The notes beneath the pieces are model-generated. The model was not told where the DNA came from and did no database searches. It saw only the letters and a list, made by a program, of their open reading frames with translations. A stretch of 64,000 nucleotides of DNA from Chryseobacterium endalhagicum (GTDB lineage Bacteria > Bacteroidota > Bacteroidia > Flavobacteriales > Weeksellaceae), in assembly GCF_016745235.1 (NCBI RefSeq), contig NZ_JAELVM010000002.1, positions 434,001 through 498,000 of the forward strand. The letters are read 5' to 3'. The number at the start of each line of letters is the position of its first letter. The stretch's first letter is position 1. Position numbers and translations under genes: made by a program. This document shows positions 9,027 through 17,279 of the stretch, in pieces.

Positions 9027-9596
9027 ATGACCTCTTTACAAATTCTTTTCTTCATCTCAATGGCCGCCTGGTTTCTCACAGAAATCTTCTATAAAAACAT
9101 GCTGAAATCCGGAAAAGAAGATAAAAAAGATAAGGATAAATCAACACTGAATATTTTATGGATGGCGATCCCGTTTTCCATTGCAGCTTCAGTAGCAGTA
9201 TCTTATATGACGACATTTCCCATGACTGATGAAACCTGGATTTTATATGCAGGTGAAGTTCTTATTTTAACCGGGATTATTTTCAGATTTATCATCATCA
9301 GATCTCTGGGGAAATATTTTACCGTAGATGTGACGATCAAGCAGGATCATAAGATCAAGAAAGAGGGATTTTACAAATACGTAAGACATCCGTCCTATAC
9401 ATTTTCCCTTTTAACCTCCTTAGGATTAGGACTGTATCTCAATAACTGGCTGTCACTGCTTCTGGCTTTCCTGCCGCCGTTCTTAGCTTTTCTGTACCGG
9501 ATTAAAATTGAGGAACAGGCTCTTGTGGAACAATTCGGGGCAGAGTATCTGGAATACAGAAAAAAAACAAAAAAACTCATCCCATTTTTATACTGA
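9027..9596 (+). CDS. Isoprenylcysteine carboxyl methyltransferase (ICMT)-family membrane protein
   Basis: Protein of 189 residues with about five membrane segments. The C-terminal half holds the ICMT/PEMT-type S-adenosylmethionine motif GFYKYVRHPSYTFSLLTSLGLGL and the downstream E-x2-L ... FGAEYLEYRKKTKKLIPF. Bacterial homologues methylate or reduce small lipophilic substrates; the target is unknown here. It sits inside the 2TM/LytTR cluster, 64 bases after a 2TM gene, which hints at a membrane-lipid connection for that signalling system, but this is only positional. Confidence 0.82.
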   Translation: MTSLQILFFISMAAWFLTEIFYKNMLKSGKEDKKDKDKSTLNILWMAIPFSIAASVAVSYMTTFPMTDETWILYAGEVLILTGIIFRFIIIRSLGKYFTVDVTIKQDHKIKKEGFYKYVRHPSYTFSLLTSLGLGLYLNNWLSLLLAFLPPFLAFLYRIKIEEQALVEQFGAEYLEYRKKTKKLIPFLY

Positions 9597-9631
9597 TTAC
9601 AAGACTTTACTATAAACCCTTTTCTAGTACA

Positions 9632-9955
9632 ATCATCTGCGAAAATCTGTGGAATCCGTGGTGAAAAAAAACCACAAAAGCCACAAAAGTTTTTTACACT
9701 TTAGTTATTTTAAGTTTAAAAGGATTGTAAATAAGAAGTACACTTAAGTTTTAAAAAAATCAGAGATTGTTATGATGATATTTGAAACATTAAGTAATAT
9801 TAAGTTTTTAAGATCAATAAGTTGAGCTTCGTTTTTAGAACCAGAGCTTAGAATAAATCTTTAGATTTTGTCTTAACAATCCTTATCTCCTTCACAAAAC
9901 TTAATGTTTCAAAAAAATATCCTCAATCATCCGCGAAATCCGTGAGATCTGCGGG
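9632..9955 (+). repeat. ~285-bp intergenic repeat element, copy A1, with flanking 'ATCTGCGAAAATCTGTGG' words
   Basis: Starts ACCACAAAAG-CCACAAAAG and ends with the words CCTTATCTCCTTCACA and CTTAATGTTTCAAAAAAATA; both words recur exactly, on the other strand, in a second copy at 46249-46531. Inside is an inverted pair, TTTGAAACATTAAG (9781) and its complement (9900). A related word (AATCATC-YGCGAAA-TCYGTG) stands on each side. The rest of the 668-bp gap (to about 10190) holds further loose repeats (CGCAAAGGCGCAAGATTAT) but no plausible gene. Confidence 0.75.
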
Positions 9956-10191
9956 AAATAAAAACCTGTTGGTTCTTCGCAAAGGCGCAAGATTATTCTA
10001 AATACTATCTGTTTTAAGGCGCGAGGATTTTATCTGCGATAAAATTGAATGCTGTTAAATTTTCCAGCCTTAAAAGTTTAGCTAAAGCCTTTGATTTTCT
10101 TGAGCCTTAGCGTTTCTCCAAAAAAACAAAAACCATTAAACCATACTTTTTACCATTCAGCAATCATAATCTACGGTTCGGTCATATAAAG

Positions 10192-10223
10192 TTGAAAGAG
10201 GGCATATTTCTAAGTTACCTTTG
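10192..10223 (+). promoter_or_regulatory. Promoter for the second half of the 2TM/LytTR cluster
   Basis: TTG (10192-10194), 21-nt spacer, TACCTTTG (10216-10223); the best-formed promoter in the cluster, giving a leader of about 35 nt before the 2TM gene. Confidence 0.65.
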
Positions 10224-10264
10224 ATTCAACAAAATGACAAACTCATCTTTATAAAATAAAAATT

Positions 10265-10561
10265 ATGGAAACTACATCATTCAACAAAGAAGCACACGCT
10301 TACAGAAAAGCATCAAGAAGAGTAAAAGAGTTGAAAGGATTCTACGGAAACCTTACTTCATACTGCCTGGTTATCCCGTTTTTAGTGGTACTGAACCTTA
10401 TCACATCGCCTCAGCACCTATGGTTTTACTGGCCTATGCTGGGATGGGGAGTAGGAATTGTAGCGCATGGGATCAGCGTTTTCGGGATCGGAAAAGAATG
10501 GGAAGAAAGAAAGATCAGAGAGCTTATGGATGAGGACAGAAAAAATACAAAAACTTTATAA
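10265..10561 (+). CDS. 2TM domain protein, near-duplicate of the kinase C-terminus
   Basis: Protein of 98 residues consisting of one 2TM domain: RRVKELKGFYGNLTSYC, a first helix (VIPFLVVLNLITSP), loop HLWFYWPM, second helix (LGWGVGIVAHGISVFGIG), tail WEERKIRELMDED. It is strikingly similar to the C-terminal 80 residues of the histidine kinase 2 kb upstream, so one probably arose from the other by duplication. It has its own promoter. It could compete with, or dimerise with, the kinase through the shared membrane domain; that is inference. Confidence 0.88.
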   Translation: METTSFNKEAHAYRKASRRVKELKGFYGNLTSYCLVIPFLVVLNLITSPQHLWFYWPMLGWGVGIVAHGISVFGIGKEWEERKIRELMDEDRKNTKTL

Positions 10562-10585
10562 TAACTTAAAAACACTTTATTAATC

Positions 10586-10861
10586 ATGGATTACAACAGC
10601 GCACAGGAAAGAGTGAACCAACTTAAGAAATTCTATAAAAACCTTATGTGGTTCGGAATCGTAGCCGGAATTATATTTTTTGATGATATTTTCGACGAAG
10701 GGAAAATTAATTTCTCATTGTTTGACGGATCCATTATTCTGATGATATGGGGAATCATCTTAACCATAAAAGCGGTAAAACTGTTCCTATTTGATTCAGA
10801 ATGGGAAAAGGATATTATTGAAAGAGAAATGAGAAAAGGGAAAAAGAATATTGATTTTTAA
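10586..10861 (+). CDS. Small 2TM domain protein
   Basis: Protein of 91 residues with the same frame as its neighbour (AQERVNQLKKFYKNL, two hydrophobic helices, WEKDIIEREMRKGKK) but an acidic, shortened loop (DDIFDEGKINF) replacing the tryptophan-rich loop of the other copies. It begins 24 bases after the preceding 2TM stop and is followed 48 bases on by the LytTR regulator, so the three are likely one transcript. Confidence 0.82.
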   Translation: MDYNSAQERVNQLKKFYKNLMWFGIVAGIIFFDDIFDEGKINFSLFDGSIILMIWGIILTIKAVKLFLFDSEWEKDIIEREMRKGKKNIDF

Positions 10862-10909
10862 TCTGACCGTTTTTTATCTATTTTTATTCCGGACTAAAAC
10901 TGTAACTCA

Positions 10910-11653
10910 ATGATCAAAACTGTCATTATCGAAGATGAAAAACCTGCTTCAAGGAAACTGGAAAGAATGCTGAGTAATTTCCCTGAAATAGAGGTAGTTG
11001 CTAAAATTGAATCCGTAGAAGAAGGTGTGGCCTGGTTTTCTGAAAATGAACATCCGCAGCTCATCTTTTCTGACATTGTTCTGGGGGACGGCCTGTCTTT
11101 CGATATCTTTGAAAAAATACCGACCAAGGGATTCATCATTTATACCACTGCTTTTGACCAGTATACGCTGAAAGCATTTAAGCTGAACAGCATTGATTAT
11201 CTTCTAAAACCTATTCTGGAGGAAGATCTTTCCGGAGCGGTTGAAAAATTTAAATCCTTTATACCTGCCAATAATATGACGGGTTCGGAGGATATCAAGC
11301 AACTGATCAGAAAGGAAAAATCTACACTTTCCAGGGTTTTGGTTAAGATCGGGTACAATCTGAAAATTGTACAGACACATGAAATAAGCTGCTTCTTCAG
11401 TGAAAATAAGATTGTTTATCTTCAGACGGAAGACCGTATTTATCCTTCAGATTTCACTTTGGACGAGCTGGAAGACGTTCTGGATGAAAAGAAATTTTTC
11501 CGCGTAAACAGACAGTTTATCATCAATTCAGATTACATCAGCAATATCCATACATCACCGTATTACAAAGTGGATATGGTATTCCAGCCGAAAGAAGAAA
11601 TCACAGTCAGCCGTGACCGCGTGAAGGATTTTAAAGAATGGCTGGTGGGCTAG
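10910..11653 (+). CDS. LytTR-family response regulator
   Basis: Protein of 247 residues. The receiver domain has the acidic pair in IIEDEK, phospho-acceptor D55 (IFSDIVLGDG), a threonine switch (IIYTTAFDQY) and K100 (YLLKPI). A C-terminal LytTR DNA-binding domain (about residues 146-245) contains RVLVKIGYNLKIV, FFRVNRQFIINSDYI and VSRDRVKDFKEWL. This is the standard partner for LytS-like kinases, and the one at the start of this cluster is the obvious cognate. Target genes are unknown; the 2TM genes themselves are candidates. Confidence 0.92.
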   Translation: MIKTVIIEDEKPASRKLERMLSNFPEIEVVAKIESVEEGVAWFSENEHPQLIFSDIVLGDGLSFDIFEKIPTKGFIIYTTAFDQYTLKAFKLNSIDYLLKPILEEDLSGAVEKFKSFIPANNMTGSEDIKQLIRKEKSTLSRVLVKIGYNLKIVQTHEISCFFSENKIVYLQTEDRIYPSDFTLDELEDVLDEKKFFRVNRQFIINSDYISNIHTSPYYKVDMVFQPKEEITVSRDRVKDFKEWLVG

Positions 11654-11885
11654 GGAGATAGATTTTAGATGTCAGACATCAGACGTCAGATTTCAGACAG
11701 TCAGTTACGAGGTGGGTTGGCAATGGTGACTTCGGGAGCCTCAGCCACCATATATTTGTCGTTCATTTAATAACTTCAAATTTACACCCCAAACTCTCAA
11801 ACTCAAAAACCCGAAACATCGCACCCCGCATCCCGGAACTCATCACTCATAATTTATCACTCATCACTTTCCAAAACCTCGAACC
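11654..11885. repeat. Intergenic repeat region: short-word arrays and a GGTGACTTCGGGAGCC hairpin
   Basis: Between the LytTR gene and a minus-strand gene lie three blocks. First is a word array (variants of CAGACATCAGA, five times). Next is a hairpin unit at 11725-11750 ending TTCGGGAGCCTCAGCCACC, which also occurs at 36418. Last is an array built from ACTCATCACT / ATAATTTATCACTCATCACTT. The last array recurs before and after mutS. No coding potential is seen. Confidence 0.7.
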
Positions 11886-11889
11886 GGAA

Positions 11890-12786
11890 CTACCTGTAAT
11901 CTATCCTGTTAGACTCTGTGTCTTCAAGCTGTTTTATAATAGATTTCGGAATCTCATCGCTGTCGATCGGGAAGCTGATGGAGTCAGAAATAAATGTTTT
12001 CCGGTCTGCTTTCTGGAAAATCTCGAACAGGGCAATAGGCTCCTGATTAAAACTGATACATGTACTTATAAAATGCACCTCATGGAGCTTATATTCTGGA
12101 TTTTTAAGCTTTTCCTTGAGATCTTTTATCCTTGAGATAAAATGCCGCTGCCGGATGAAGGTATTGCTGTTCATAATGATGAATACATAATCCGAATACG
12201 CTGTTACTTTGCCGAAATACTTGTGATGGTCGCCGCCGCTTCGCTCGATGAAATATTCTCCTGTGGTTTCAGATTTGTAGATCTCCATGGCAGAACGCCA
12301 GATACGCTCTTCCCCGGCCTTAAGCGGAGTTTCAGGAAGATTTCTGTTATAAGAATACCAGCAGCCTGCCAAACGGTCTAAAAGAGCTGTATTCTGCTTC
12401 ACATTATTCATGTCTATTCTAAGATCATTGAAATTGAATGATTCCGTGTTGGAATTAATAAAATCAATATAATTGGAGTAGCCTAAAACTTTGACAATCT
12501 GACTTAATTTTGCGAGATTGGGCCTGCTCAATACAGCATTTTCATTCTGATGAAATCTTTTTAGCTTATTGATAATCAGATGTTCATAAAGGTAATTGGA
12601 GCCCAGCAAATCAGGTTCTTTTTTTATTCCCTTCTCAGCATAATCATTCCCGATCAGTTCATTAAGCTCTGCACTGATGTATGACCATTCCGTCTTTGTA
12701 ACATCTTCCCAGCGGTTCTTCTTCAGAAAGTGCTGGCTTAGGAAATTCATCAGTTTCTCGAGATGAAGAATATCTTCTTTTTTCAT
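11890..12786 (-). CDS. Uncharacterised cytoplasmic protein
   Basis: Protein of 298 residues from the ATG at 12786 (the frame runs 13 codons further, but MKKEDILHLEKL is the more natural N-terminus). No signal peptide or membrane segment. The N-terminal 120 residues are helical (LLGSNYLYEHLIINKLKRFH, LAKLSQIVKVLGYSNYIDFIN), a pattern also seen in other Bacteroidota proteins of unknown role. The C-terminal part is mixed alpha/beta with WYSYNRNLPETPL and KYFGKVTAYSDYVFIIM, suggesting a sensory beta-domain. I do not recognise a named family. Confidence 0.7.
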   Translation of the reverse strand: MKKEDILHLEKLMNFLSQHFLKKNRWEDVTKTEWSYISAELNELIGNDYAEKGIKKEPDLLGSNYLYEHLIINKLKRFHQNENAVLSRPNLAKLSQIVKVLGYSNYIDFINSNTESFNFNDLRIDMNNVKQNTALLDRLAGCWYSYNRNLPETPLKAGEERIWRSAMEIYKSETTGEYFIERSGGDHHKYFGKVTAYSDYVFIIMNSNTFIRQRHFISRIKDLKEKLKNPEYKLHEVHFISTCISFNQEPIALFEIFQKADRKTFISDSISFPIDSDEIPKSIIKQLEDTESNRIDYR

Positions 12787-12900
12787 TCCATTAATTTGTA
12801 AGACTAATATAAGATTTTTATACATCCAAATGAGATTTAAGAAAGACTTTTATATTTTAAAATCAAATGATATTTGAGTAGAAAAATAAAAGTTAACACA

Positions 12901-13641
12901 ATGGAAACAACAATCTTATTAAAAGACGAAATCCTTTGGAAACGAATTCAGAATTTTTCATTGGATGCTTCAGATGCTGCCTTTCCTTTTTCTAAAAAGC
13001 TGGCCAAAGAAGAGCGTTGGACTTTGGATTTTACCCAAAAAGCGATCCAGGAGTACAAAAAATTTATCTATCTCTGCTGTATGCTTCCCAATGGCGCTTC
13101 TCCAAGCGAAACAGTAGATAAAGTATGGCATATGCACTTAATTTACACCCAGAACTACTGGGAAGAATTCTGCCCCAATATCTTAAAACGAAATCTTCAT
13201 CACCATCCTTCAAAAGGAGGCGTTTCTGAGAAAAAGAAACATCAGGACTGGCATCATGACACCTTGCATCATTATAAGGAAATCTTTCAGCAGGAGGCAC
13301 CGGAAGATATCTGGAAAGATCGGATAAAGAAAAATGATCAGCTGACGTTCTGGAAAAAGGGACTTAAATTCCTTGCACTGGGCTGTCTCTTATTTCTGGT
13401 GTATTCCTGCTCAGGAGGGATTTTAGGAGGGGTGATCATCACTATTTCATGGATCATTGGCTTCTTCGTCTTCATGGGCTTTATATCATGGATTTTCGGA
13501 GGAAATATCAACAAAGAGCAGGATAAAAATGTCAGCAGCAATTCCGATGGAGGCTCAGGCTGCAGCAGCGGCTCCAGTTGTGGAGGCGGTGGCAGCTGTG
13601 GAGGCGGATGCGGAGGAGGTTGTGGCGGATGCGGAGGTTAA
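12901..13641 (+). CDS. Membrane protein with glycine-rich-domain-like N-terminus and Cys/Gly-rich tail
   Basis: Protein of 246 residues from ATG 12901 (METTILLKDE); an upstream in-frame TTG is less likely. The N-terminal half contains FIYLCCMLPNGASPSETVDKVWHMHLIYTQNY, typical of the GRDP-like family (PF07173-type), including the WH-x-H-L core. Two membrane segments follow (about residues 163-205). The tail is almost only Gly, Cys and Ser, with about nine cysteines in 30 residues. Such tails occur in related TIGR04222-type proteins; metal binding or surface anchoring is possible. Two membrane-protein genes follow closely on the same strand. Confidence 0.75.
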   Translation: METTILLKDEILWKRIQNFSLDASDAAFPFSKKLAKEERWTLDFTQKAIQEYKKFIYLCCMLPNGASPSETVDKVWHMHLIYTQNYWEEFCPNILKRNLHHHPSKGGVSEKKKHQDWHHDTLHHYKEIFQQEAPEDIWKDRIKKNDQLTFWKKGLKFLALGCLLFLVYSCSGGILGGVIITISWIIGFFVFMGFISWIFGGNINKEQDKNVSSNSDGGSGCSSGSSCGGGGSCGGGCGGGCGGCGG

Positions 13642-13653
13642 AAAATAAAAACT

Positions 13654-14010
13654 ATGAAAAAAATATTGTTCTACTCAGTCCCGGTAATAATAAGCATAAT
13701 CTGGCTTATTCTTACCCAGCAGACCTGTAACCCGATCTCAATCAAAGGTCCTGAATTCCTGAAGTTTTATTTAATTCTTGTGCTGGGTTTCTATGCTTCG
13801 GTAATGATTCTGAAATCTTTTAAAGAAAACAGTTCCAAGATAATCCTTTACTTTATGATTCTCATTCTTTTGCTGGGCATTGTAAAACTGATAAAAGGGT
13901 TAATCATAGGAAAGCCGGTCGGATATCTTGTTATGATATTGATGGTCGAAGGCATTATCCTTCTATGGCAAGCAGGTTTACCATCCAATACCAAACATAA
14001 GCAGATTTAA
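13654..14010 (+). CDS. Small membrane protein, unknown function
   Basis: Protein of 118 residues with four predicted membrane helices and almost no loops (VPVIISIIWLIL, FYLILVLGFYASVMIL, IILYFMILILLLGIV, YLVMILMVEGIILLW). It starts 12 bases after the Cys/Gly-rich protein and is followed 10 bases on by another membrane gene, so the three form an operon. No family recognised. Confidence 0.7.
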   Translation: MKKILFYSVPVIISIIWLILTQQTCNPISIKGPEFLKFYLILVLGFYASVMILKSFKENSSKIILYFMILILLLGIVKLIKGLIIGKPVGYLVMILMVEGIILLWQAGLPSNTKHKQI

Positions 14011-14020
14011 AAACAATACC

Positions 14021-14821
14021 ATGACCAGGAAATTCACAGAAGTTGAGAAAAATATTTTATACAAAAATATTCCTTTGCAGAAGCAGGGCCATGCCGTAGG
14101 ATGGGAAACGGTTTTGTTTATTATCCTGACTATACTCATGTTTGGGTTTGGAATTAAAATAATCCTGTTTGATTATAATCCGTTTTTTGATGATGAAAAA
14201 GAGACTCTGGGCTCTTTTCTCTATTTTATGGCGGCGTTTATTCCTATAGGTGCCGGATCTTTTGTAAGCGTTGCGGTTTTATTTATGCTCGTAAAAAATA
14301 TGATTTTGTATCCGAAATATGGAAAATATGCAGTGGAAAAGTCATTTGATGTGGCAGAGATTGAGATTATTCAGGGAAAAGGATCCGAAGATTTTATCAT
14401 CCGGATTTTCAATACCGGATGCGGGAAAACAGAAATAAAAATCGATCTGAAGATCGCCGTAGAATCCTCTTTAAAAGATAATTTTCTCAACGAAATTGAA
14501 AAATACAGAGTCAAAGATTCTGAAAACATCCATATTCCGTTCATGAAAGTCCTTCATATTCTTGAAACGAAACCGTTTTCAGGAATGGTATATTTAAAAT
14601 TAAGTGATTTTTCTACCGATACGAAACTGGATTCCAGCCAGCTGATCTATTCTTACGATGTCTTTTTCAAAACAAAATATAATGTAGTCTCCAGTTTGAA
14701 AACAAAGGAACCTCTTTTTATAAATTTCTACGGAGATCATTTTGAAAAAGAAATCAATTTTACAATGAACGATGTGGAAAGTAAAATAACCTACTATTTT
14801 ATTGAAGATCATTTGCTTTAA
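14021..14821 (+). CDS. Membrane protein, unknown function
   Basis: Protein of 266 residues. Two membrane helices lie in the first 95 residues (TVLFIILTILMFGFGI and LYFMAAFIPIGAGSFVSVAVLFMLV), followed by a ~170-residue soluble beta-rich domain with no catalytic signature. Third gene of a short operon with the GRDP-like and small membrane proteins. The topology suggests a membrane-anchored sensor or scaffold, but there is no direct evidence. Confidence 0.7.
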   Translation: MTRKFTEVEKNILYKNIPLQKQGHAVGWETVLFIILTILMFGFGIKIILFDYNPFFDDEKETLGSFLYFMAAFIPIGAGSFVSVAVLFMLVKNMILYPKYGKYAVEKSFDVAEIEIIQGKGSEDFIIRIFNTGCGKTEIKIDLKIAVESSLKDNFLNEIEKYRVKDSENIHIPFMKVLHILETKPFSGMVYLKLSDFSTDTKLDSSQLIYSYDVFFKTKYNVVSSLKTKEPLFINFYGDHFEKEINFTMNDVESKITYYFIEDHLL

Positions 14822-14866
14822 ATAGTGCTGTCTTGGCTGATCCAGACCAAAAACAGACCAAAAAAT

Positions 14867-14892
14867 AACCCCAAAACAAATGCTTCGGGGTT
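14867..14892 (-). terminator. Probable terminator between convergent genes
   Basis: Six-base-pair stem AACCCC / GGGGTT with a 14-nt loop; on the minus strand it is followed by TTATTTTTT. Modest stem, so moderate confidence. Confidence 0.5.
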
Positions 14893-14913
14893 TATTGATA
14901 TAATTAAAATGAT

Positions 14914-15108
14914 CTAATTTTTCTGTTTTTCATTGTTATATCTGCGGATCATCGCCGAAGTTACAACAGCAAAAATAAGGGATAATGCAATGCTTGTACT
15001 TTCCTGATGTACAATGACCTGATAAAGATTAAAGCCAAAAACGGCACCTGCAAAAGCTATTAAAATTTGATTCACAAAAGCATACTGGTTTTTTGAAGTC
15101 GTTTTCAT
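14914..15108 (-). CDS. Small two-helix membrane protein
   Basis: Protein of 64 residues with two hydrophobic helices (ILIAFAGAVFGFNLYQVIV and SIALSLIFAVVTSAMI) and a basic C-terminus (RRYNNEKQKN). Translation begins with an ordinary ATG, and a probable terminator follows the stop. No family recognised; it is annotated because length, helix pattern and isolated position support a real gene. Confidence 0.6.
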   Translation of the reverse strand: MKTTSKNQYAFVNQILIAFAGAVFGFNLYQVIVHQESTSIALSLIFAVVTSAMIRRYNNEKQKN

Positions 15109-15187
15109 AGTGATATTTTTTATTGTTATTTACTGAGTAAGTCTAACAAGTCAAAATACGTTACAGAAAACTTTCAAAATTTTTTAT

Positions 15188-16375
15188 TTATGAAATCACG
15201 CCGCTTCCAATCAGCTCTTCACCGATATACCAGGCGGCAAACTGTCCTTCTGCAATGGCAGACTGAGGCTGATCAAACTCAATATAAGATGCATCCTCAA
15301 ACTGGTAAATAACCGCTTTTTCCAAGGCCTGTCTGTATCTGAACCTGGCCATTACTTCCATTGATGTTCCGTTTTCCAGTTTCATATCTTCACGCACCCA
15401 ATGTACTTCTGAAGCATCCATTTTCAGGGCTTTTTTGTGCAGTCCCGGAGAACTGTGGCCTTCACCCACAAAAATAATGTTGTTTTCCATGTCTCTGGAG
15501 ATGATAAAACAGCTTTCTTTATGGCCTCCTATACCAAGCCCTTTGCTTTGTCCGATCGTGAAAAACTGGGCACCCTGATGCTTTCCGATCACTTTTCCGT
15601 CGGATTTTTTATAATTGATTTTCCTTGATAAAAATTCCAGTTCTTCCTGTTTTGAAGAAAATTCAGGCTTTTCCACTGAAAATAGCGGAGAATCTTTGAA
15701 AATTTCCACAATTTCTCCTTCTTTGGGAACCAGCTGCTGCTGCAAAAACTGGGGAAGACTTACCTTTCCGATGAAGCACAGTCCCTGAGAATCTTTTTTA
15801 TCAGCCGTCACAAGCCCGATTTCTTTTGCAATTTCCCTTACCTGCGGCTTGGTGAGTGCACCAATTGGGAATAACGCTTTTGATAACTGATCCTGGCTCA
15901 GCTGACAAAGGAAATAAGACTGGTCTTTATTGTTGTCTTTTCCGGCCAGAAGATGGAAAATTTCCTTTCCGTTTTCGTCAAATGTTGAGTTCACCTGTGC
16001 ATAATGTCCTGTGGCCACTTTATCAGCGCCCAAAGACATGGCTGTCTTCATGAAAACATCAAATTTAACTTCTCTGTTGCATAAAACATCAGGATTCGGA
16101 GTTCTTCCTTTCTGATATTCATCGAACATATAATCTACGATGCGCTCTTTGTAAAGCTCACTCATATCGATCACCTGAAAAGGAATTCCCAGCTTCTGGG
16201 CTACCATCAGGGCATCATTGCTGTCCTCAATCCACGGACATTCATCTTCAAGCGTCACCGAAGCATCATTCCAGTTTCTCATAAACAAAGCCACCACTTC
16301 ATGGCCTTGCTGTTGCAGCAAATATGCTGTAACACTGGAGTCTACACCTCCGGATAATCCTACTACTACTTTCAT
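15188..16375 (-). CDS. mnmA: tRNA-specific 2-thiouridylase MnmA
   Basis: Inserts sulphur at U34 of tRNA-Lys, -Glu and -Gln. Protein of 395 residues. The PP-loop ATP site [20 protein letters not shown] is at the N-terminus; the catalytic cysteines lie in [12 protein letters not shown] and [11 protein letters not shown]. The tRNA-binding central part ([22 protein letters not shown]) and C-terminal beta-barrel (MARFRYRQ) are complete. The -7 box TATTTTTG lies 51 bases upstream of the start. Full-length and ordinary. Confidence 0.96.
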   Translation of the reverse strand: MKVVVGLSGGVDSSVTAYLLQQQGHEVVALFMRNWNDASVTLEDECPWIEDSNDALMVAQKLGIPFQVIDMSELYKERIVDYMFDEYQKGRTPNPDVLCNREVKFDVFMKTAMSLGADKVATGHYAQVNSTFDENGKEIFHLLAGKDNNKDQSYFLCQLSQDQLSKALFPIGALTKPQVREIAKEIGLVTADKKDSQGLCFIGKVSLPQFLQQQLVPKEGEIVEIFKDSPLFSVEKPEFSSKQEELEFLSRKINYKKSDGKVIGKHQGAQFFTIGQSKGLGIGGHKESCFIISRDMENNIIFVGEGHSSPGLHKKALKMDASEVHWVREDMKLENGTSMEVMARFRYRQALEKAVIYQFEDASYIEFDQPQSAIAEGQFAAWYIGEELIGSGVIS

Positions 16376-16425
16376 TGTATTTCAATTTTACGAAACTCTT
16401 AACGGGAGTTCTTAGTTTGACCCGG

Positions 16426-16433
16426 CAAAAATA
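16426..16433 (-). promoter_or_regulatory. -7 box for mnmA
   Basis: Minus-strand TATTTTTG, fitting TAnnTTTG; about 45 nt of leader to the mnmA ATG. No clear -33 TTG. Confidence 0.4.
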
Positions 16434-16492
16434 CAACTAAATAAATTCGTAAAAAAACCATAATTTTAAGCATCGATAAAAACAATATTAAT

Positions 16493-17020
16493 ATGAAAAA
16501 GTTTATTATTCCTTTATTTATACTGATTTCGGGATCCCTATTTTCTCAGGTTTCAATTGGTGCTTCACCGGAAAATAACAACCGCTGGACTTTCGGAGGG
16601 GGAATCGGAGTGGGCTTCGGAAGCCAGAGCTCTTTTTATTTACAGGCTTCTCCCAGAGTAGGTTACAAGCTTACTGAAGACCTTGAAGGAGGGGTCGTGG
16701 GAAGTGTTTCCTGGCAGACTTCAGATTACTACCGTTCAACCATGTTTGGGGTGGGACCGTTTCTGAATTATTATATCGCAAGAACTTTTTATGTAAGTGC
16801 AAACTTCCAGCATTATTTTATCAATTATAAAGACAAATATTACGATTATAAAATGAATGAGGAGGAAAGTGCTTTATACCTTGGAGGTGGCTATATGCAG
16901 AGAATCGGGAATAATTCTTTTATGCAGCTGGGATTGATGTATAATGTGCTTTGGAAAGAGAACTCCAGTATATTCTCCAGCGGTCTCGTTCCGAATATAG
17001 GCTTTGTAGTAGGGCTTTAA
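16493..17020 (+). CDS. Outer-membrane beta-barrel protein (OmpA/OmpX-like size)
   Basis: Protein of 175 residues with a Sec signal ending SLFSQ. The mature part has alternating hydrophobic/polar strands with glycine and aromatic residues (WTFGGGIGVGFGSQSSFYLQASPRVGY, FLNYYIARTFYVSANFQHYF) and a hydrophobic final strand (LVPNIGFVVGL), consistent with an 8-strand barrel. Single-gene unit. Specific function unknown. Confidence 0.75.
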   Translation: MKKFIIPLFILISGSLFSQVSIGASPENNNRWTFGGGIGVGFGSQSSFYLQASPRVGYKLTEDLEGGVVGSVSWQTSDYYRSTMFGVGPFLNYYIARTFYVSANFQHYFINYKDKYYDYKMNEEESALYLGGGYMQRIGNNSFMQLGLMYNVLWKENSSIFSSGLVPNIGFVVGL

Positions 17021-17029
17021 CTTTTATTT

Positions 17030-17222
17030 CCCACGGATCTCACGGATTTACACAGATAATTGCGTTTTATTTATGCAGATATTTATTTCAATGATATTAT
17101 GCTAAATTTCCTGCTGGAGATAGCGGGCATTAATCTGTGGTTAAAATAAAAATATCAATAGGAACGGGCTTTAGCCCGTTTTATTTTTGCCTATATTCGG
17201 AACGGCTTTAGCCAAAACCTTA
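17030..17222. repeat. Intergenic repeats: CCACGGATCTCACGG word and a GGC-TTTA-GCC double hairpin (copy B1)
   Basis: Two blocks lie between convergent genes. At 17034-17060 (minus sense) is the word also found beside element A1 (CAATTATCTGTG...ATCCGTGGG). At 17160-17219 is CGGGCTTTAGCCCG, a perfect hairpin with a TTTA loop, followed 20 nt later by a second TTTA-loop hairpin (CGGCTTTAGCC) and AAAACC. The same two-hairpin unit occurs at 54061. Confidence 0.75.
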
Positions 17223-17230
17223 GAAAAACA

Positions 17231-17258
17231 AAAAAAGCACCGGAATTTCCGGTGCTTT
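17231..17258 (-). terminator. clpC terminator
   Basis: Ten-base-pair stem AAAGCACCGG / CCGGTGCTTT, 5-nt loop, followed on the minus strand by a T-run, about 20 bases past the clpC stop. Confidence 0.9.
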
Positions 17259-17279
17259 CATTATAATGATATTATTTGT

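Noticed and set aside
11654..11885. CRISPR-like look of the repeated words
   Set aside because: Words are short, degenerate and not separated by uniform spacers; no cas genes nearby.
13457..13648. Open frame inside the Cys/Gly-rich tail
   Set aside because: A second frame of the GGN/TGY codon run; alanine/valine-rich artefact.
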